NCBI GenBank assembly: GCA_037043455.1
Contig: JAWPHD010001124.1
Coordinates: 62,001-126,000, forward strand
Length of the DNA stretch: 64,000 nucleotides
Direction of reading: 5' to 3'
From: Cyrtodaria siliqua
Taxonomy: Eukaryota > Mollusca > Bivalvia > Adapedonta > Hiatellidae
The notes beneath the pieces were generated by a model, which was not told the DNA's origin, searched no databases, and worked only from the letters and a program-made list of their open reading frames with translations. Below are positions 31,945 to 44,463 of this stretch, piece after piece. The translations under genes and the position numbers were made by a program. The stretch's first letter is position 1, and every line of letters begins with the position of its first letter.

Positions 31945-32662
31945 AATATAATATATTACTTATTATTAATGGAACAAAAATGTGTAGAAAAGGTATGCAA
32001 ACAACTTGAAGTGTTAAAAAAAAAATTTAGAAAACTATTGCTATTAGGTAAGCTAGGTCAAGAAGAATATGATGTGATTCGTGCTGCTTTTCTAGACAGT
32101 AAAAAAAGTCAAATTATTAAACGAAAACGATTCCTATCGGAAATGGATTATTATCTTAAAACACTTGATGAAAATAGGGAAAAACTTCTCGATTTGTAAT
32201 GCAAAATATGCGCTTGCAGGAAAATAAAATATTCTATGATGGAGCGTGATGTGTATAGTGATGACGAGGATGATTGTCCTGTTCCTTCCGACTTTGTTTG
32301 ATTGCATTAAAACTTTTTTACCGCTTATTTTGAAATCTGGTTAGCCACTTGGCTGGAAGCGTAAACCTGTTTATATTTGAATAAAGTAACACGCCATATT
32401 ATCAATTATCCTGTGAGTAGTATAGAAACTGGCGGTTCTGGCGGGATTTTTTCCGAAGGGGGTTTGCAAAACGAGTTTTAAATTTATTGGCTTGGGTTGA
32501 CAGCACAATGTCACCCCGTCTTAAAACTGATTGTTGTTTCCGATCAGTTTTCCGACGATTTTAGCTTATTGTCCATGCTGTAACACGTAAATTTGCCGTC
32601 GTGTCATATATATCGGACCCCGAGGGGAAAACTGCGCCAATACCGCCAGTTTCTATACTATT
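31945..32662 (-). repeat. Polinton right terminal inverted repeat
   Basis: Reverse complement of 14240-14941. The outer 247 bp (32416-32662) is bracketed by 21-bp inverted copies of the end motif (20 of 21 bases match). The inner half encodes the 76-residue ORF. Confidence 0.9.
31969..32199 (+). CDS. Small ORF inside the right terminal repeat
   Basis: 76 residues from ATG 31969. It matches the 14687-14905 product after the first dozen residues and shares KLLLLGKLGQ, YDVIRA and FLSEMDYYLK-like stretches. It starts 37 bases after the polymerase stop and reads outward. It is highly charged and probably helical, with no recognised family. Both terminal repeats keep it open although single-copy genes have decayed. 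That could reflect recent sequence correction between repeats or simply short length. Confidence 0.45.
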   Translation: MEQKCVEKVCKQLEVLKKKFRKLLLLGKLGQEEYDVIRAAFLDSKKSQIIKRKRFLSEMDYYLKTLDENREKLLDL

Positions 32663-32668
32663 AATATG
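32663..32668. repeat. Target site duplication, right (AATATG)
   Basis: Exact match to 14234-14239. Confidence 0.85.
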
Positions 32669-34080
32669 TGTGTATCCAGGCCGCGATGTAAACAAACAAG
32701 TGTGCAAATGCACGTAAGTTCAATGTATGTGAGTATAACTATTGACGATATTCATTTTGCTCTATGAAGCTTGTAAGCAAATCGACAAATGTTACACATG
32801 TTTTCAAAGGTTTACCGCTTCATTGGTGTTTTAGTAACATTGACTAAATTAAATAACTGTTTTACTCAGTGTAGAATTTAACTACACACATTCGTTTATT
32901 CTCCGCTTATAACAAATATTATTATTAACTCCATGCCAATACATCTCATTCTCTACTATACAAGAAAAGATAATGGCTTTTATAAGCCTCCAGTACTCAT
33001 AAGTAAGTCGAGCATCGTGTGCTCTCCGCCGAATCTTGCACCACTGAATCAGCCTTTACTTCCATCGCAAATTGTAATAATTTGCACATATTTTCTTTTC
33101 TAAGTTCAATTTTGCCTAAACGGCACAACTTTTGACCATCTACGCCCAACGTTTTTAGTTCATCTTCACACTCGTCCATGCTCAGTGTTGACAAACACTT
33201 TGTCCGCGTAATTTGTTCAACTTTTCAATATCTCTAAATAAAGTCAGCATCTTCATCTCCATTGTGTATAAATTGTAAATGCAATTCACAACTTGCTAGA
33301 CCGCTGGTCAGATAAGCTATGACTGCACAAGTCTAGTAGCATGTGTGGGGCTCCAGTGGGCAACTTGCCATAGTGCACTACTGCTATATACATAATTTGG
33401 GCGTTAACTTTGAATCAGGTTGTATGTTGTCAGAAAAATATGCTTATGTATTTATTAAACAATTAGTTTGAAATAAAAAAAAAACTTTTCAAAGCCGGTA
33501 ATACCGATGTTTACGTTCGCAGTCGTGTACTAATAAATCGTTCTCGAATGGTATTAACTTTTGTTATCTTTGTCATCATTTACCGAGTACTTAGTATTAT
33601 TTGTTCGACAACTGGGTGAGTTCTCAAAGAAACACGGACATTATTTGTTATAAGTTATCAACAAGAACATAGTTGAACATGAATAAAAGAATTGTATTTT
33701 GAAAACAAGGAAACATTAGCTATCGAATTTTGTATCTTTTCAATGACTCAAGCGATATTGGCCAAGATAAGATAATCAATAAACCAGTCAAACGTTCGTC
33801 GTACGCATGACCGATTACTAGAATACACAAGAAATAATTCGTAAAGTTAAGCAATGGTTTCAGTTATAATCTGCTTTAATTGGATGTGTGTAATGTTTAA
33901 TGAGCCATGGTTAATTGGACAATTTGACATGCGACAGGAAATGAATGACGTAATCGCCAGACAGGTGTGCCGGATGTTTTTCCACTAGGCCAGGCTAACA
34001 TGGACAAATCTACGGCTTTTATATTTTTTTAAAAAAATCAACAATGCTCGAATTTACGTCCACTCAAAATTGTCTGTTTG
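32669..34080. other. Non-coding flank with one dispersed repeat fragment
   Basis: Contains at 33313-33400 the block shared with 5607-5660, followed by the GGGCGTTAAC block of repeat C. A 65-codon minus-strand ORF at 33194-32997 has no recognisable features. Otherwise I see nothing. Confidence 0.5.
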
Positions 34081-34560
34081 GAAAGAACCTCGAAATTTAA
34101 TGAACACGAAATTAAATGATTTCCGAGCAGCTATTTCGGAGCAAATTCAATAAATTTTCTGCCATTTTAGTCAGGCAATTTATATTTTCAAACTGCGCTA
34201 CGTCAATTAAATGTAACATGAATGATTTTCCTATGGTATTTGACAAGCAAAACATTGAATTTAAGTGTTTTTTTTACAAAACCTAACATGCCTAATGGGT
34301 AATGAGATTTTGTTTGACATTCATATTATACAAAAAATGTGGACAAAATACATTATGCAAATTGGGTCTAATTTGAAAACGCGCTACTAGACAATTCTCT
34401 TGGAAAGTTAACAACTTTCCCTGTGGGCTTTGACAAGGAAACCATGTTATTTAAATTAAGCGATTTCATATAATCTAATGAGTAAAGAGAACATGTTTGA
34501 CAATCGCAGTTTTCACAATATGTTGCATACTTATTTATGGGTAATTAAACAAGTGTGAAG
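34080..34560. repeat. Dispersed repeat D1, copy 1
   Basis: Shares with 44600-44905 several blocks in the same order, including CCTAATGGGTAATGAGATT and GAAAACGCGCTA. Non-coding. Confidence 0.65.
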
Positions 34561-34930
34561 GAGATGCCCACTGTAATGTCATAGTTTTTGCGATTTATTC
34601 TTTAGTTATATAAACTCAACTGTATTAAGTAGTAGAATTGTTTTAAAATGTTAATGTGATTCTATGTGCATGTTCAGATAAAAAATCAGCCATTGCGTGT
34701 GTTTATGTTTTCTCTCAAGTGAGGGTAGAATAACCGTTTTAACCTGTCTTGCTCCTGGCAAATAGGTTATACACACAAACAAGCAATACACAGCACAGTC
34801 ATCCTATTTTATAGTGTTGATCATCTGCACGTGTGTGCGTGTGTGTATTCCTAAAGGTGTATAGTCCCCTGTGTAGTCACGCTGCCAGATAGAACACAGT
34901 AGAACAATCTAGTCGGGATCGAATGCTCTG

Positions 34931-35098
34931 TGGAAGGGGCTTATGATGAATTTGGTTGTATTTGGAGACCTCGCGTTTTAAGTCTGGAAGGGGCTTATGG
35001 TGATGTATTTGGTTGTATTTGTAGACCTCTATTTAAGTCTGGAAGGGGCTTATGGTGATGTATTTGGTTGTATTTCGAGACCTCGCTATTTAAGTCTG
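34931..35098. repeat. Three tandem units of about 55 bp
   Basis: TGGAAGGGGCTTATGRTGA begins units at 34931, 34985 and 35040. Each ends in a GAGACCTC...AAGTC block (second unit TAGACCTC). Non-coding. Confidence 0.85.
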
Positions 35099-35264
35099 AT
35101 ATCGTGGTCACGTAGGAATACTGTATAGTATTTCGTTAATTTTACCAAATACGGTCCGCGCTTGAATCGATCTTAAACGCGCTATATCACCACGCCGTCG
35201 TGTTAATCACCTTTAATCCTCTGCATTCCAATATAGCTTGCGAAAATTAAATATAACTGATAAC

Positions 35265-35555
35265 GTTACCATTTATATGTTACACGTGCTTATCCCCTGG
35301 TTCATTTCCGACTTGGATTGGTCTTCAATTAATTTGATTTCCGCTTTTTACGCACTGTGGAAAATATCACAGTATACAATATCATAATCAATCCCAATCG
35401 CGGCTCATGAAACAAATCACCGCGAAATCGGATATATTGAATAGTAGATATATAATTTGAGCTAGCAATTGCATTGTAAAGTACACATTATATTTACCTA
35501 CGCTCTTTGCTTAGAGGCATTTGTTATTACATATTCATGTAAACGTGAATATGCT
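35265..35555. repeat. Dispersed repeat D2, copy 1
   Basis: Matches 46025-46310 from GTTACACRTGMTTATC through the TTTGCTTAGAGG block to the TATTC end. With D1 it forms a pair repeated about 11 kb away. Confidence 0.65.
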
Positions 35556-36560
35556 AATGTCCCTTTAAGAATTCCTAGTACAAAGGTTAATCTCTTTAGG
35601 AGTATCATATAGCTGGGTTCTCAGAGAATGAATAACACTGTATCACGATTACGATTTACTCGATTTCATTTGCAAATATATATAAAATATATTGCTACAT
35701 TCATAAACATACAACATACACTCACAAATCAACACACAACCACATAGCGGAGCTCAGGCAATGATAATTATTATACAAAATGCATGGTTCATTATACTAG
35801 CAACGCAAATGCCGAAGATGATTTCTACCGCAGTTTAAATAATTCGTAACGCGGTTAAAACCACGCTGTAATGTACCAGGGTACAAATAATACAAATAAA
35901 TTAAATCACAGTCTAATTACTTGAACCCCGGTACAAATGATTCGAAGAGAGGTGCAATTATTTACATTTATTTTAAGTTGGCGTTATAAAGCTGTATTGT
36001 GTATACCTGTAGAAGTCAGAAAACATGTTTCCTTTATAAGTTTGCAAATGTGTTTAAGCACAAAATATTTTCAAATGACAATACATTTTCAGCTACAATT
36101 GCACGACTCTCAGGTGGATTCTTCAACATTCTCTCAAGGTGATGAATTGACCTTCGTCTTATGACAAGTTACAGGTGATTGCTACAAGAACTATGTTTAT
36201 ACAAAACTGTTTGAGTTGCCTGCATAACATGGCAGAGACTTAGGGATCACTGTTCGTTGTCTGTTGTCATCAAAACTGGAACCTGCAACCTAACCTTGGC
36301 CATAACCTGAACAGTAGTTCACCTATGTTTACGAAACTTTAAACAAATGTTCACGTTACCAAATGAATGTTGTCATACTTGGAAGTCAAAATTGAAATGA
36401 GTAAAAATAAATTCGTGCATTTGTCACTTACTGTTGACATTTCTTCTTATTTGTTTATGTTTATCAATGGGGTGCCGTATTGCTATTTAACATCATTCAC
36501 TGAGAAAATGTATGGATGGAATGTTATCATACATGTATTTGAATAGTCGGTAACAATGAT
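35556..36560. other. Non-coding, nothing recognised
   Basis: AT-rich. The ORF at 35937-36164 has no family features. Confidence 0.45.
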
Positions 36561-36583
36561 ACCGTTTGAGTTGGTGATACTAT

Positions 36584-38604
36584 TTGCAAAAGTCATATCC
36601 CCTATTTAAATACCGTAGGCGGTATAAATGCTATGAGTGTGCTATGAATCTTACAAACTCGAAAGTTGCGACCAAAAATATAGGACCAGTGATTCAAGAA
36701 GTCGTAGCGCTATTTGGAACGACAGTTAATAATGTGCCATCAAGACAAACGGTGGATAATTTTGTTAACCGGAAAATATCAGTCGCCCAAAAACAAACAT
36801 GAACAGATCTAGCCGATTCCACAAATACATCACTTTATACAGATGAGACACGAAAACACGGACACATATATGAATCCTACATCCTAAGTGACACGTCAGA
36901 TACTTCTTAGAGAGGGAAAAGGTTAACAAGAATGGAACATGTACACCTGAAACATTGCGAACTCTGATATTTCGGATCACTGCCAAGATGTATCAGACGG
37001 CAGAGAGGTTAGTGTGGGATTTAAGATTTTATCCAACATTAGGAAGACAATGTCTGACACATGCTTTACTTTCCTATGGCAAGATTACAGAAATACTGTT
37101 CTTCGGCAAGTCATTGAAAATTACGATCAGTTTAATGAGGAGGAAAGAAGTCTATGTGGGCAAATGAACAACTTAGTTTGTGGTTTACACTTGTTAGTAG
37201 GCATAGCTGATGTGACTGAGGCAGCAATTAAACAATTTGAGGCAAACTGTCTACTAGTAGATGGTAAGGATATTGGATCAGCTTCAAAACCAGAGTTAAA
37301 ACGCTACCATAGATATGAGAGTGGAACTTTACGTTTGCTTCGAACAAGTAGCAAATGCTTTGCCATAGGTGAAGATGAGAAAACGGTGCGTACCGCTCAT
37401 GGAAAACATATTTAAATGCAAAAGGAGAAAAGAATCAAATTCTGAGATTCAAACACATTAGGTTTAACATGATATTTCTTATTGGACAAGCTGTATATTA
37501 TCATAGACACAGTATAACTGACTTCTTGAAAAATGTACACGGTACATCAAATGATATCTTCAAGGCGGTTCTACTGGACTCTGAAGAAAACTTGTATTTT
37601 GCTGGAGCGATATCTATGGGGCTGATATCTAAGTTCATAACATCACCATTGAGGAGGCTGATTGAACAGCTTGGACACATATTATACATAAATTATCATT
37701 ATGATACACTTGCGAAGTTTTTGGAAAAAGTATCAATAGATGCCGCTTCTGCTGTGCCGTTTATGATGTCTGAGAATTCTCCATTTCAAGAGGTTCAAAA
37801 CAATGAGAATGAAGCTTTGAAAACCTTGATTGAAGCATGCGACAGTATAAATGAGATAGCATTGCCATTACTTCAGCATCTGTTGACTGCATTGAGGATG
37901 ATACCAGAACACTTTCCTGGTGGAAAGTTTTGACAACAATCAGATGCCTTAAAGCAGCAGACAGCATCATGAAAGAAACTCAACAAAATGCCTGATTTTG
38001 TATTTGGCCAGCTAGACCATCTAATTTCATACGGACCGAATGCCTCCATTTTGTACAACGAAGCATACATCATGTATTCCATCAACACGACGTCACAATG
38101 GCGTTCTGAATTGCCAGAGGATGAAAGAATACATTTGGTAGCAGATTCCAGAAAAGAAGGACGTGAAATAAAGAGCAACTTTAAAAAGCGATTGAAAGAG
38201 ATAGAATCAGAGCGGCTTGAGGAGAGAAACGAAGAAAAGTTGAATTGGAAAGTTTGGAACGGTTAGGGATTGAGAAAGCAGAAAATTTAACCCATGATGG
38301 TTGCTATTATGGCAATGAAAATGCCAAATGGTAAATATAGGAAACTGTCAGTGGAAGAGTTGAAATACAGTTTGTTGTTACTAGTAAGAAGTGCTTCATT
38401 AGTGCAAGTGACCTACCACTGTTAGTTGGAAAAACTGTAGATCATGTTTTTACTGATAAAACATACAGAGGACGTGTCATACGTGTGGTAACAGGTTTTC
38501 CACAATGGTATAACACCAAGCATCAGGGTGATGAGGCAATATATTCTTACAAAATGCTACAAGACTATGAGAAGTGTGATCTCAAAATTATAATAAACTT
38601 GTAA
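36584..38604 (+). pseudogene. Transposon-like gene of an unassigned family (broken)
   Basis: Coding is readable across several frames: 36584-36802 (YKCYECAMNLTNSKVATKNI), a short SLYTDETRKHGHIY block (about 36830), 37014-37415, 37469-37933, 37988-38266 and a last piece to a stop at 38602. The middle has CGLHLLVGIADVTEAAIK, ITSPLRRLIE and PEHFPGG. The end has WYNTKHQGDEAIYSYKMLQD, a small beta-barrel-like tail. I recognise the pattern as that of multi-copy genes in invertebrate genomes but cannot assign a superfamily. The DET block could be the first acid of a DDE transposase. About six frameshifts kill it. Confidence 0.5.
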
Positions 38605-39760
38605 ACCGTTATACAGTTATACTGAACCACCCCAGTTTAGCAATATGACTTCTATGTTTTAATATAAAAACGAAAGCCATACTTTAAGATGCACTTATTT
38701 AAAAATAAATCAAAGCTCTAGTAGAATGTATACATTTTACTTGAGCAGCTAGAATTTACAGAATGTCTACTGTCAATATTTGTCTTTGTTCAAGTCACAA
38801 GAAATTACACTTCACTTTATGTTATACTCTGTTGTCCACATTTAAAGCTGCACATCGTGGACATCAGCGTCTGAATTTTGATCATAGGTCATAGTTGTTA
38901 AACTTTTCCGCCTACTAATTCAAGACCAAATATCGGTCTTTCATGAAGCTAAGCTTACAGTACATGATTATATGTGATCACGACCCTTTCGTTAGTGTTT
39001 TAACAGATTTGATGTGGTTGAACACAGTATAAGAACTAAGTTATTAAGTAAGCCAAAAGCTCACATGTTCAATAGTTGACATAACATACGAATCATGCTA
39101 ATGGAATGACTGAAATTAAAACATACAATACAGGGGTTCTTGTTAGCAAACATTTTTAGTAATCGCATATTTTAATGGTATTAACTTCTAAACATGTTGC
39201 ACACAGAAACAGAAATATGTGTGCCACGTTATGGAAAATTACATGAGCACTGTTATATTTATACTTTTATTGTTGTTAAATAATGGTGCAGTATGCGGGT
39301 CATGCTCAAGTTTTGATGAGTGTGTCCCCACCTGATACATGCAAAACACATTTTAAGCAATTTAACAACCAAAGACAGCAAATCACAATCCACATAACTC
39401 ATAATTGTATTAGCCCTTAACCCGCTAAGCACGACTATAATAGCCTTTGCGTCCATTTTAAACACAGATCTGTCTGCGAGTATGTCCGCCTGCTGCTCAG
39501 TACTTTTCACCAAAACACCCCTTTGTCACATAAATGGAATGGTCTTAATTCAAAGAAAGAACAGTCCATTATAAATGTATAGCTGGTTAAAGCTGTACAG
39601 TCCCTATTTTAACTGATAATAACTCATGAATATGAATGAGTCACGTGTGAAGTAGTTCAAATCGACGAACACCCCAAAAGTCGGTATATAAGGAGAATTT
39701 TTATTTAGCCTCCGTACAGGTAACATCGATAAATATACGGCTCCAGAATATATGTAATAA
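38605..39760. other. Non-coding, nothing recognised
   Basis: No supported gene. The 84-codon minus-strand ORF near 39259-39513 lacks features. Confidence 0.45.
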
Positions 39761-39764
39761 AAAA

Positions 39765-39846
39765 ATAGTTGCCCGGAACGGGATTTGAACCACAGCCTTG
39801 CACTTGTAAGATTTGAAAGATGTACGCTGAACCTCTAGACCACTGC
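39765..39846 (-). repeat. tRNA-derived sequence (SINE head or tRNA relic)
   Basis: The minus strand reads TGGTCTAGAGGTTCAGCG (A-box-like) and, about 50 bases later, GGTTCAAATCC, a perfect B-box pattern, then CCGGGCA. The 5' side cannot pair with CCGGGCA as an acceptor stem, so a working tRNA is unlikely. Confidence 0.45.
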
Positions 39847-40128
39847 TATTTATTGGTATTTTGTAGCATTTTTAACACTAAATAGGCATTACGTAATAAC
39901 AAGAGCGCGCACACAAACTCATCAAGCGCTAAATAACAAGTCGATATATGGTTGATTTGAGACGAAGTATTAGTTTCATATTGATAAGATACAGTACTAC
40001 ACCAGACAATGTTAATTTACACGTGCGACAATATGGACTGCATATTTATTGATCCATCTTTAGTTGCGTTCAAATATGTTAAGTTATTTTGCCTCTTAAT
40101 ATATGGTAGTTAGTATACTATTTTCTCA

Positions 40129-40190
40129 AGTAGCGTTGTAGTTCAGTGGATAGAGCACAGGACTTGAAATCAGAAGGTCGTGTATTTTTT
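40129..40190 (+). repeat. Truncated tRNA-like SINE head
   Basis: GTAGTTCAGTGGATAGAGCA is an A-box/D-arm of tRNA type, followed by an anticodon-arm-like GGACTTGAAATC. No B box follows; the sequence breaks off in T-rich DNA. Confidence 0.45.
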
Positions 40191-40649
40191 CGGTAAAAAA
40201 TACTGTTACCTGTGTATAGGTACGATGTGCAATGGTCGATGTATATACAGTAAATGATATCATGCGCTATATTTTCTCGCTTAATTACCCGATTTCGACA
40301 TGAGCTGGTGAACATGAAGTTACAAATAAAGACACGCCTACAAAGAAGAAATCGATTGATTGACTCTTTAGCTTTAAGGCTTAATATAGCCATGCATTAC
40401 TTAAGTTTGCTAACACGTTTTGCTTAGAAACTAACAAGGCAATTGTTGATACAATGTATTACCAATCACGTTATTTAATTTTTAACTATCTGTCTTATAT
40501 GGATACCAGAAAGCAACTTAATAAGCATCATGCTACAGTGTTGATCCTTTCATTTTGTTCCCATTGTACATATCCATAATGTGTAATGCAAGTGGTTTTG
40601 TTTAAATATCATAACTGAAAATAACAAGTTAGATCATTGCAATTAAGCA

Positions 40650-41279
40650 AATATAGATATAAAAATCAAACAGGAAAAGCAGCATTCAAGGACGACGTTC
40701 AACCACAAACACCACAAACAGTCAACCACAAACACACACAGAAACTTTTTTTTTCTAAAGATGAATAAACAGCCAATTAAGACATCACACACAAAAGGGT
40801 TGTCATTAGGGCTACCGCCTTGGAACGGTCAGTGGCAAAAAAGGCCGCTTGGGGTTTAAACTAGGTTCTGGGGTGCACCAAACCTCACACTTACCCTACT
40901 GTTAACTCAATAAAACGGGACAGTGTAAATAAAGAAATCCCCGCCATGAACTATTCTCTAACCAACACGGCAGCATTATTAAGCATTATAAGTTAAACAC
41001 AAAGATGATAGTGTGTATACAAATACAAAAAAACAATAGCATAGAAAGCCATAAAGAAGGTACTCGATTACTTGGCAGAAGCCAGAACAACAAGAGAATA
41101 AACCGTTGAGGGCAAGACAAGACAAGACTGCAGACAAACATCAAACGTCACCGTCCTTTTGGGCTTTAGGTAGACGTCATCATAGGGTCCACAGTCTGTC
41201 CGGTCATCGCACAATAAAAGAGGAAAGCATAATAGTGGCGAACTGTAAATGGGTCCACCACCAAGCATGCAGTGCGTTA
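40650..41279 (-). repeat. Repeat A copy (long)
   Basis: Nearly the full 3' region of the Penelope-like element, from the GATATAAAAATCAAACAGG end to the CACCAAGCATGCAGTGCGTT block. An I-like LINE begins about 60 bp beyond it. Confidence 0.75.
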
Positions 41280-41339
41280 TCGTTTGGTAAATTAGTACTA
41301 TTAGATTGAACTGAACGTAGACATCGAAGAAAAATGAAG

Positions 41340-43560
41340 AATAAAGTTCCTACCCTGTTTGTACGGTGAGCAATAATGTATTTTTTGACTTGGAGAAAGC
41401 TTTTGATACTGCATGGAAGTACAGTATCATGAATGATCTTTATGACCTTGGTCTTAGAGGCCGATTACCAATTTGTATAGAGAATTTCTTAGATGAGAGA
41501 CAGTTTCGTGTCCGAATGGGTTCAACCCTCTCTGACATTCATGAACAGAAGATGGGTGTGCCACAGGGCAGCGTACTCTCTGTCACGCTTTTTAATATAA
41601 AAATTAACAGTATAGTTAAATGCATCAATCCTGGTGTGGATTGCTCTCTATATGTTGACGACTTTGTTATATGTTATCGTGCAAAAAACATGAACACTTT
41701 TGAGAGACAACTTCAACAATGTCTGAATAAACTTCAGGCCTGGTCGGATGAAAATGATTTTAAATTTTCTAAATCTGAAACTAATTGTATGCATTTTTGC
41801 CAACTACGTAAACATCATGAAGACCCTCATCTAACACTGGATGGGTCACCAATACCATTAGTGGATGAGACAAAATTCCTTGGTCTTATTTTCGAACGTA
41901 AATTAACGTTTATACCACACCTTAAATATTTGAAGGCCAAGTGCCTTAAAGCTCTTAATTTACTTAAAGTTGTTGCGAACACTAATTGAGGAGCGGATCG
42001 TAAAGTCCTTTTACAACTTTAAAGATCTCTTATCAGATCCAAGCTGTACTACGGCTCAATAGAATATGGATCGACTCACAAGTCATACTTGCAGATGCTC
42101 GATCCTATACATAATCAAGGATTACGACTCGCCTTAGGTGCCTTTCGTACATCACCAGCCGAAAGTCTATATGTTGAAGCTAATGAACTATCACTGTCTC
42201 TTAGACGGGACAAATTAGCCCTACAATATTAAATTAAAATCTAACCCTTCAAACCCAGCTTTCGATAATGTTTTTAATCCTATTTATGAACCTCTTTTTG
42301 ATCGAAAACCGAAGGCTATTCGACCGTTTGTTATTCGTATTAAACCAAAATTAAGAGACTCTGAAATCGACCTAAATGTGATTGCCAAGTACAAAGTACC
42401 ACAACTTCCACCGTGGACTTTGGAAATACCAACAATTATTTTTGATCTTTGTAATAGTAACAAATCCTGTACAGACCCTACTGTCTTTCAAAGCAAATTT
42501 AATGAAATTAAAGCGAAATTCAGTAGCTTTCAACATATATACACAGATAGTTCTAAAGATGGAGATAAGGTAGCTGCAGCAGCGGTTGTTCACAAATACA
42601 GCATAAAGAGCCACCTGCCTGACAAGGCCCCTATCTTTTCAGCTGAACTTAAGGCAATTGAACTTGCCTTAAATTATATTCAGGAACTGATGATGACCAT
42701 TTTGTAATCTTTTCTGATTCCCTTTCATCTCTTCAAGCACTGGGTAATATAAAACATGATAACCCAGTTTTACTTTTAGAAAATACAATTCTCTTATAGT
42801 AGATAATGTTATTATTTTCTGCTGGCTTCCAAGTCATGTAGGAATACGTGGTAATAATAAAGCTGATAGTGCTGCTAAAGCAGCATTATGTTTAGATATA
42901 TCTAATGCTAAATTATCTTATACTGATTTTAAAAGTTGTATTAAAACATTTATTCGTAACTCTTGGCAAGCCGCTTGGGATTTGTCAGTTAACAATAAAC
43001 TCCATTCAATTAAACCGTTACTCGGAGAATGGCGCTCTTCTAGTAGACCCATTCGTCGGGAAGGTGCATGATAGGGCATACACGTTATACGCATTCATAT
43101 TTATTACAAGGTGAGCAATTACCAGAATGTATACCCTGCTCTGCACCGTTAACGGTCAAACACATATTGTTGGAATGTGTAGACTTTGATCCTATGCGTC
43201 AAAGATACTACAATGTTAATACTATGAAAGAGTTTTTTGATACTATAGATTTTAGTCTTGTTTTAGATTTCCTAAAAGAAATCAGAATATTTAAATCGTT
43301 ATAATGTGTTCTTATATATTTTTACTTGTTTATATAGCCGTTGACGGACATTTGTTGATTTACATACATAGTTTATATTACCACCATATCATCCCTTATT
43401 TATAATAGTTTTATCTTTATATATTTACATTAATTTTTAGTTAATACTTCATTTCTTCATCTTTCATTAGTTTTTGCACACAACATGACCTGTTTATGTG
43501 TCGACGTGCCGTAAAACACCATTTATTCATTCATTCATTCATTCATTCGGTCTTGAGTTT
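41340..43560 (+). mobile_element. I-like LINE, 5'-truncated
   Basis: Starts inside the RT, continues through RNase H, and ends in a 3' UTR with an (ATTC) tail at about 43526-43556. Lack of any endonuclease and the simple-repeat tail fit a 5'-truncated insertion. RNase H after the RT places it in the I/Nimb/Ingi group rather than CR1 or RTE. Confidence 0.75.
41366..43304 (+). pseudogene. LINE reverse transcriptase and RNase H (broken)
   Basis: The RT piece 41366-41989 has motif A FFDLEKAFDTAW, motif B GVPQGSVLS and motif C LYVDDFVI, then KFLGLIFERKLTF. After several breaks RNase H follows: IYTDSSKDG (about 42539), SAELKAIELAL (about 42640), IFSDSLSSLQAL (about 42710) and WLPSHVGIRGN (about 42822). 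This gives all four acidic/His positions. The last piece (43068-43304) carries a C-x2-C-x7-H-x4-C finger beginning CIPC. A gap of about 380 bases after 41989 holds RT thumb coding in other frames. Confidence 0.75.
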
Positions 43561-44460
43561 ACATAGATGATGGCTGAGTAGCAAAGTTTTTACGAAAACA
43601 ACTTATTGCTAGTTTTATATTGTCTGGACATTTTTTTTTTTTTTTGACAATCAATTACAACTACATGTAACACTAAGTAAAGAGGGAACGTTTAGAATAA
43701 AATAGTTTTGATTGGGAAGGTAATGGAGTGTCCGCTGTGGCAATTTCGTAGTCTCTTCGCAAATTCAATTCATTTTCTGCACAGACATATTAATAAACAG
43801 ATAGGAAAATTCCTATCTGAACCAAAGAAGTAGACACAGTAGCAAGTGGCACCTTAATCTTTTCTTCTATCTTCTGTCTCATTTATTTATTGCTTCAATA
43901 TCAAAAGAAATTGTATAAACAACTACATTAATATTAACACAGCTCATCATTTTTGTTTTGTTTTCTCTAAACATTACGTGGTCCGATTATTAACTTTCAT
44001 ACCCCATCCAATCCCTTCTCCAAGAAGCGAAAACGGGGTTGGCTGGGGTATGAAATAAAAGCTTAATTTCAGCTTAAAAAGTTTGCCTACAGTAAAAAAT
44101 GTTTTTAAACGTCTTTTATTGTCGAAATATCCGTTATAAAATCCTGTTAAAATAAGCTTTCCCATTGCTTAATGGAATGCAATGTTTGACATTAGTAAAA
44201 GTTTCCGTTAAACTCCTTTTTTTGTTTAAAATTGTGGAGTAAGGAAAATTATATCACTAGAAGGAGAATTACATTTGTGATGGGTTTTGGCATAAAGGGA
44301 ACTTGTATCTAAAATCACTTCAAGATAGAAGTGTAGAAAAGTCTCATCAGTTTTTGTTTTTTTTCCTTCTCTAAAATATCAATATTTGACATAGTAATAT
44401 CTTTTATTAAACTCCTTTTTTGTTTAACGTGGTAGAGTAAGGGAAACTGAGAATTAAATT
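43561..44460. repeat. Non-coding, with one shared dispersed block
   Basis: At 44113-44175 a block with TTGTCGAAATATCCGTTAT matches 51763-51825. The rest has T-runs (43633-43646) and two partly similar segments around 44210 and 44410 (AACTCCTTTTTTTGTTT). No gene. Confidence 0.5.
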
Positions 44461-44463
44461 TGT

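Larger units (their letters stand above)
14240..32662. mobile_element. Polinton/Maverick (adintovirus-like) element, 18.4 kb, inactive
   Basis: Bounded by inverted termini of about 700 bp that begin AGTAGTATAGAAACTG and end with its near-complement, and flanked by AATATG duplications. Gene content is diagnostic: chromodomain integrase, adenain-like protease, major and minor capsid proteins, packaging ATPase and protein-primed family B polymerase. Extra content includes a PLA2-like protein, small virion-like proteins, a fibre-like protein and a possible VLTF3-like gene. The element without the nested 5,040-bp LINE would be about 13.4 kb. That is on the short side for Polintons and fits an internal deletion near 29.2 kb. 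Frameshifts throughout mean this copy cannot be expressed as a set. Confidence 0.93.

Noticed and set aside
32997..33194. 65-codon minus-strand ORF as a host exon
   Set aside because: No splice context or family match that I can see; length is within chance expectation.
39765..39846. Functional tRNA gene on the minus strand
   Set aside because: The B box is perfect, but the 5' acceptor half cannot pair with the 3' half, so it is listed as a tRNA-derived relic.
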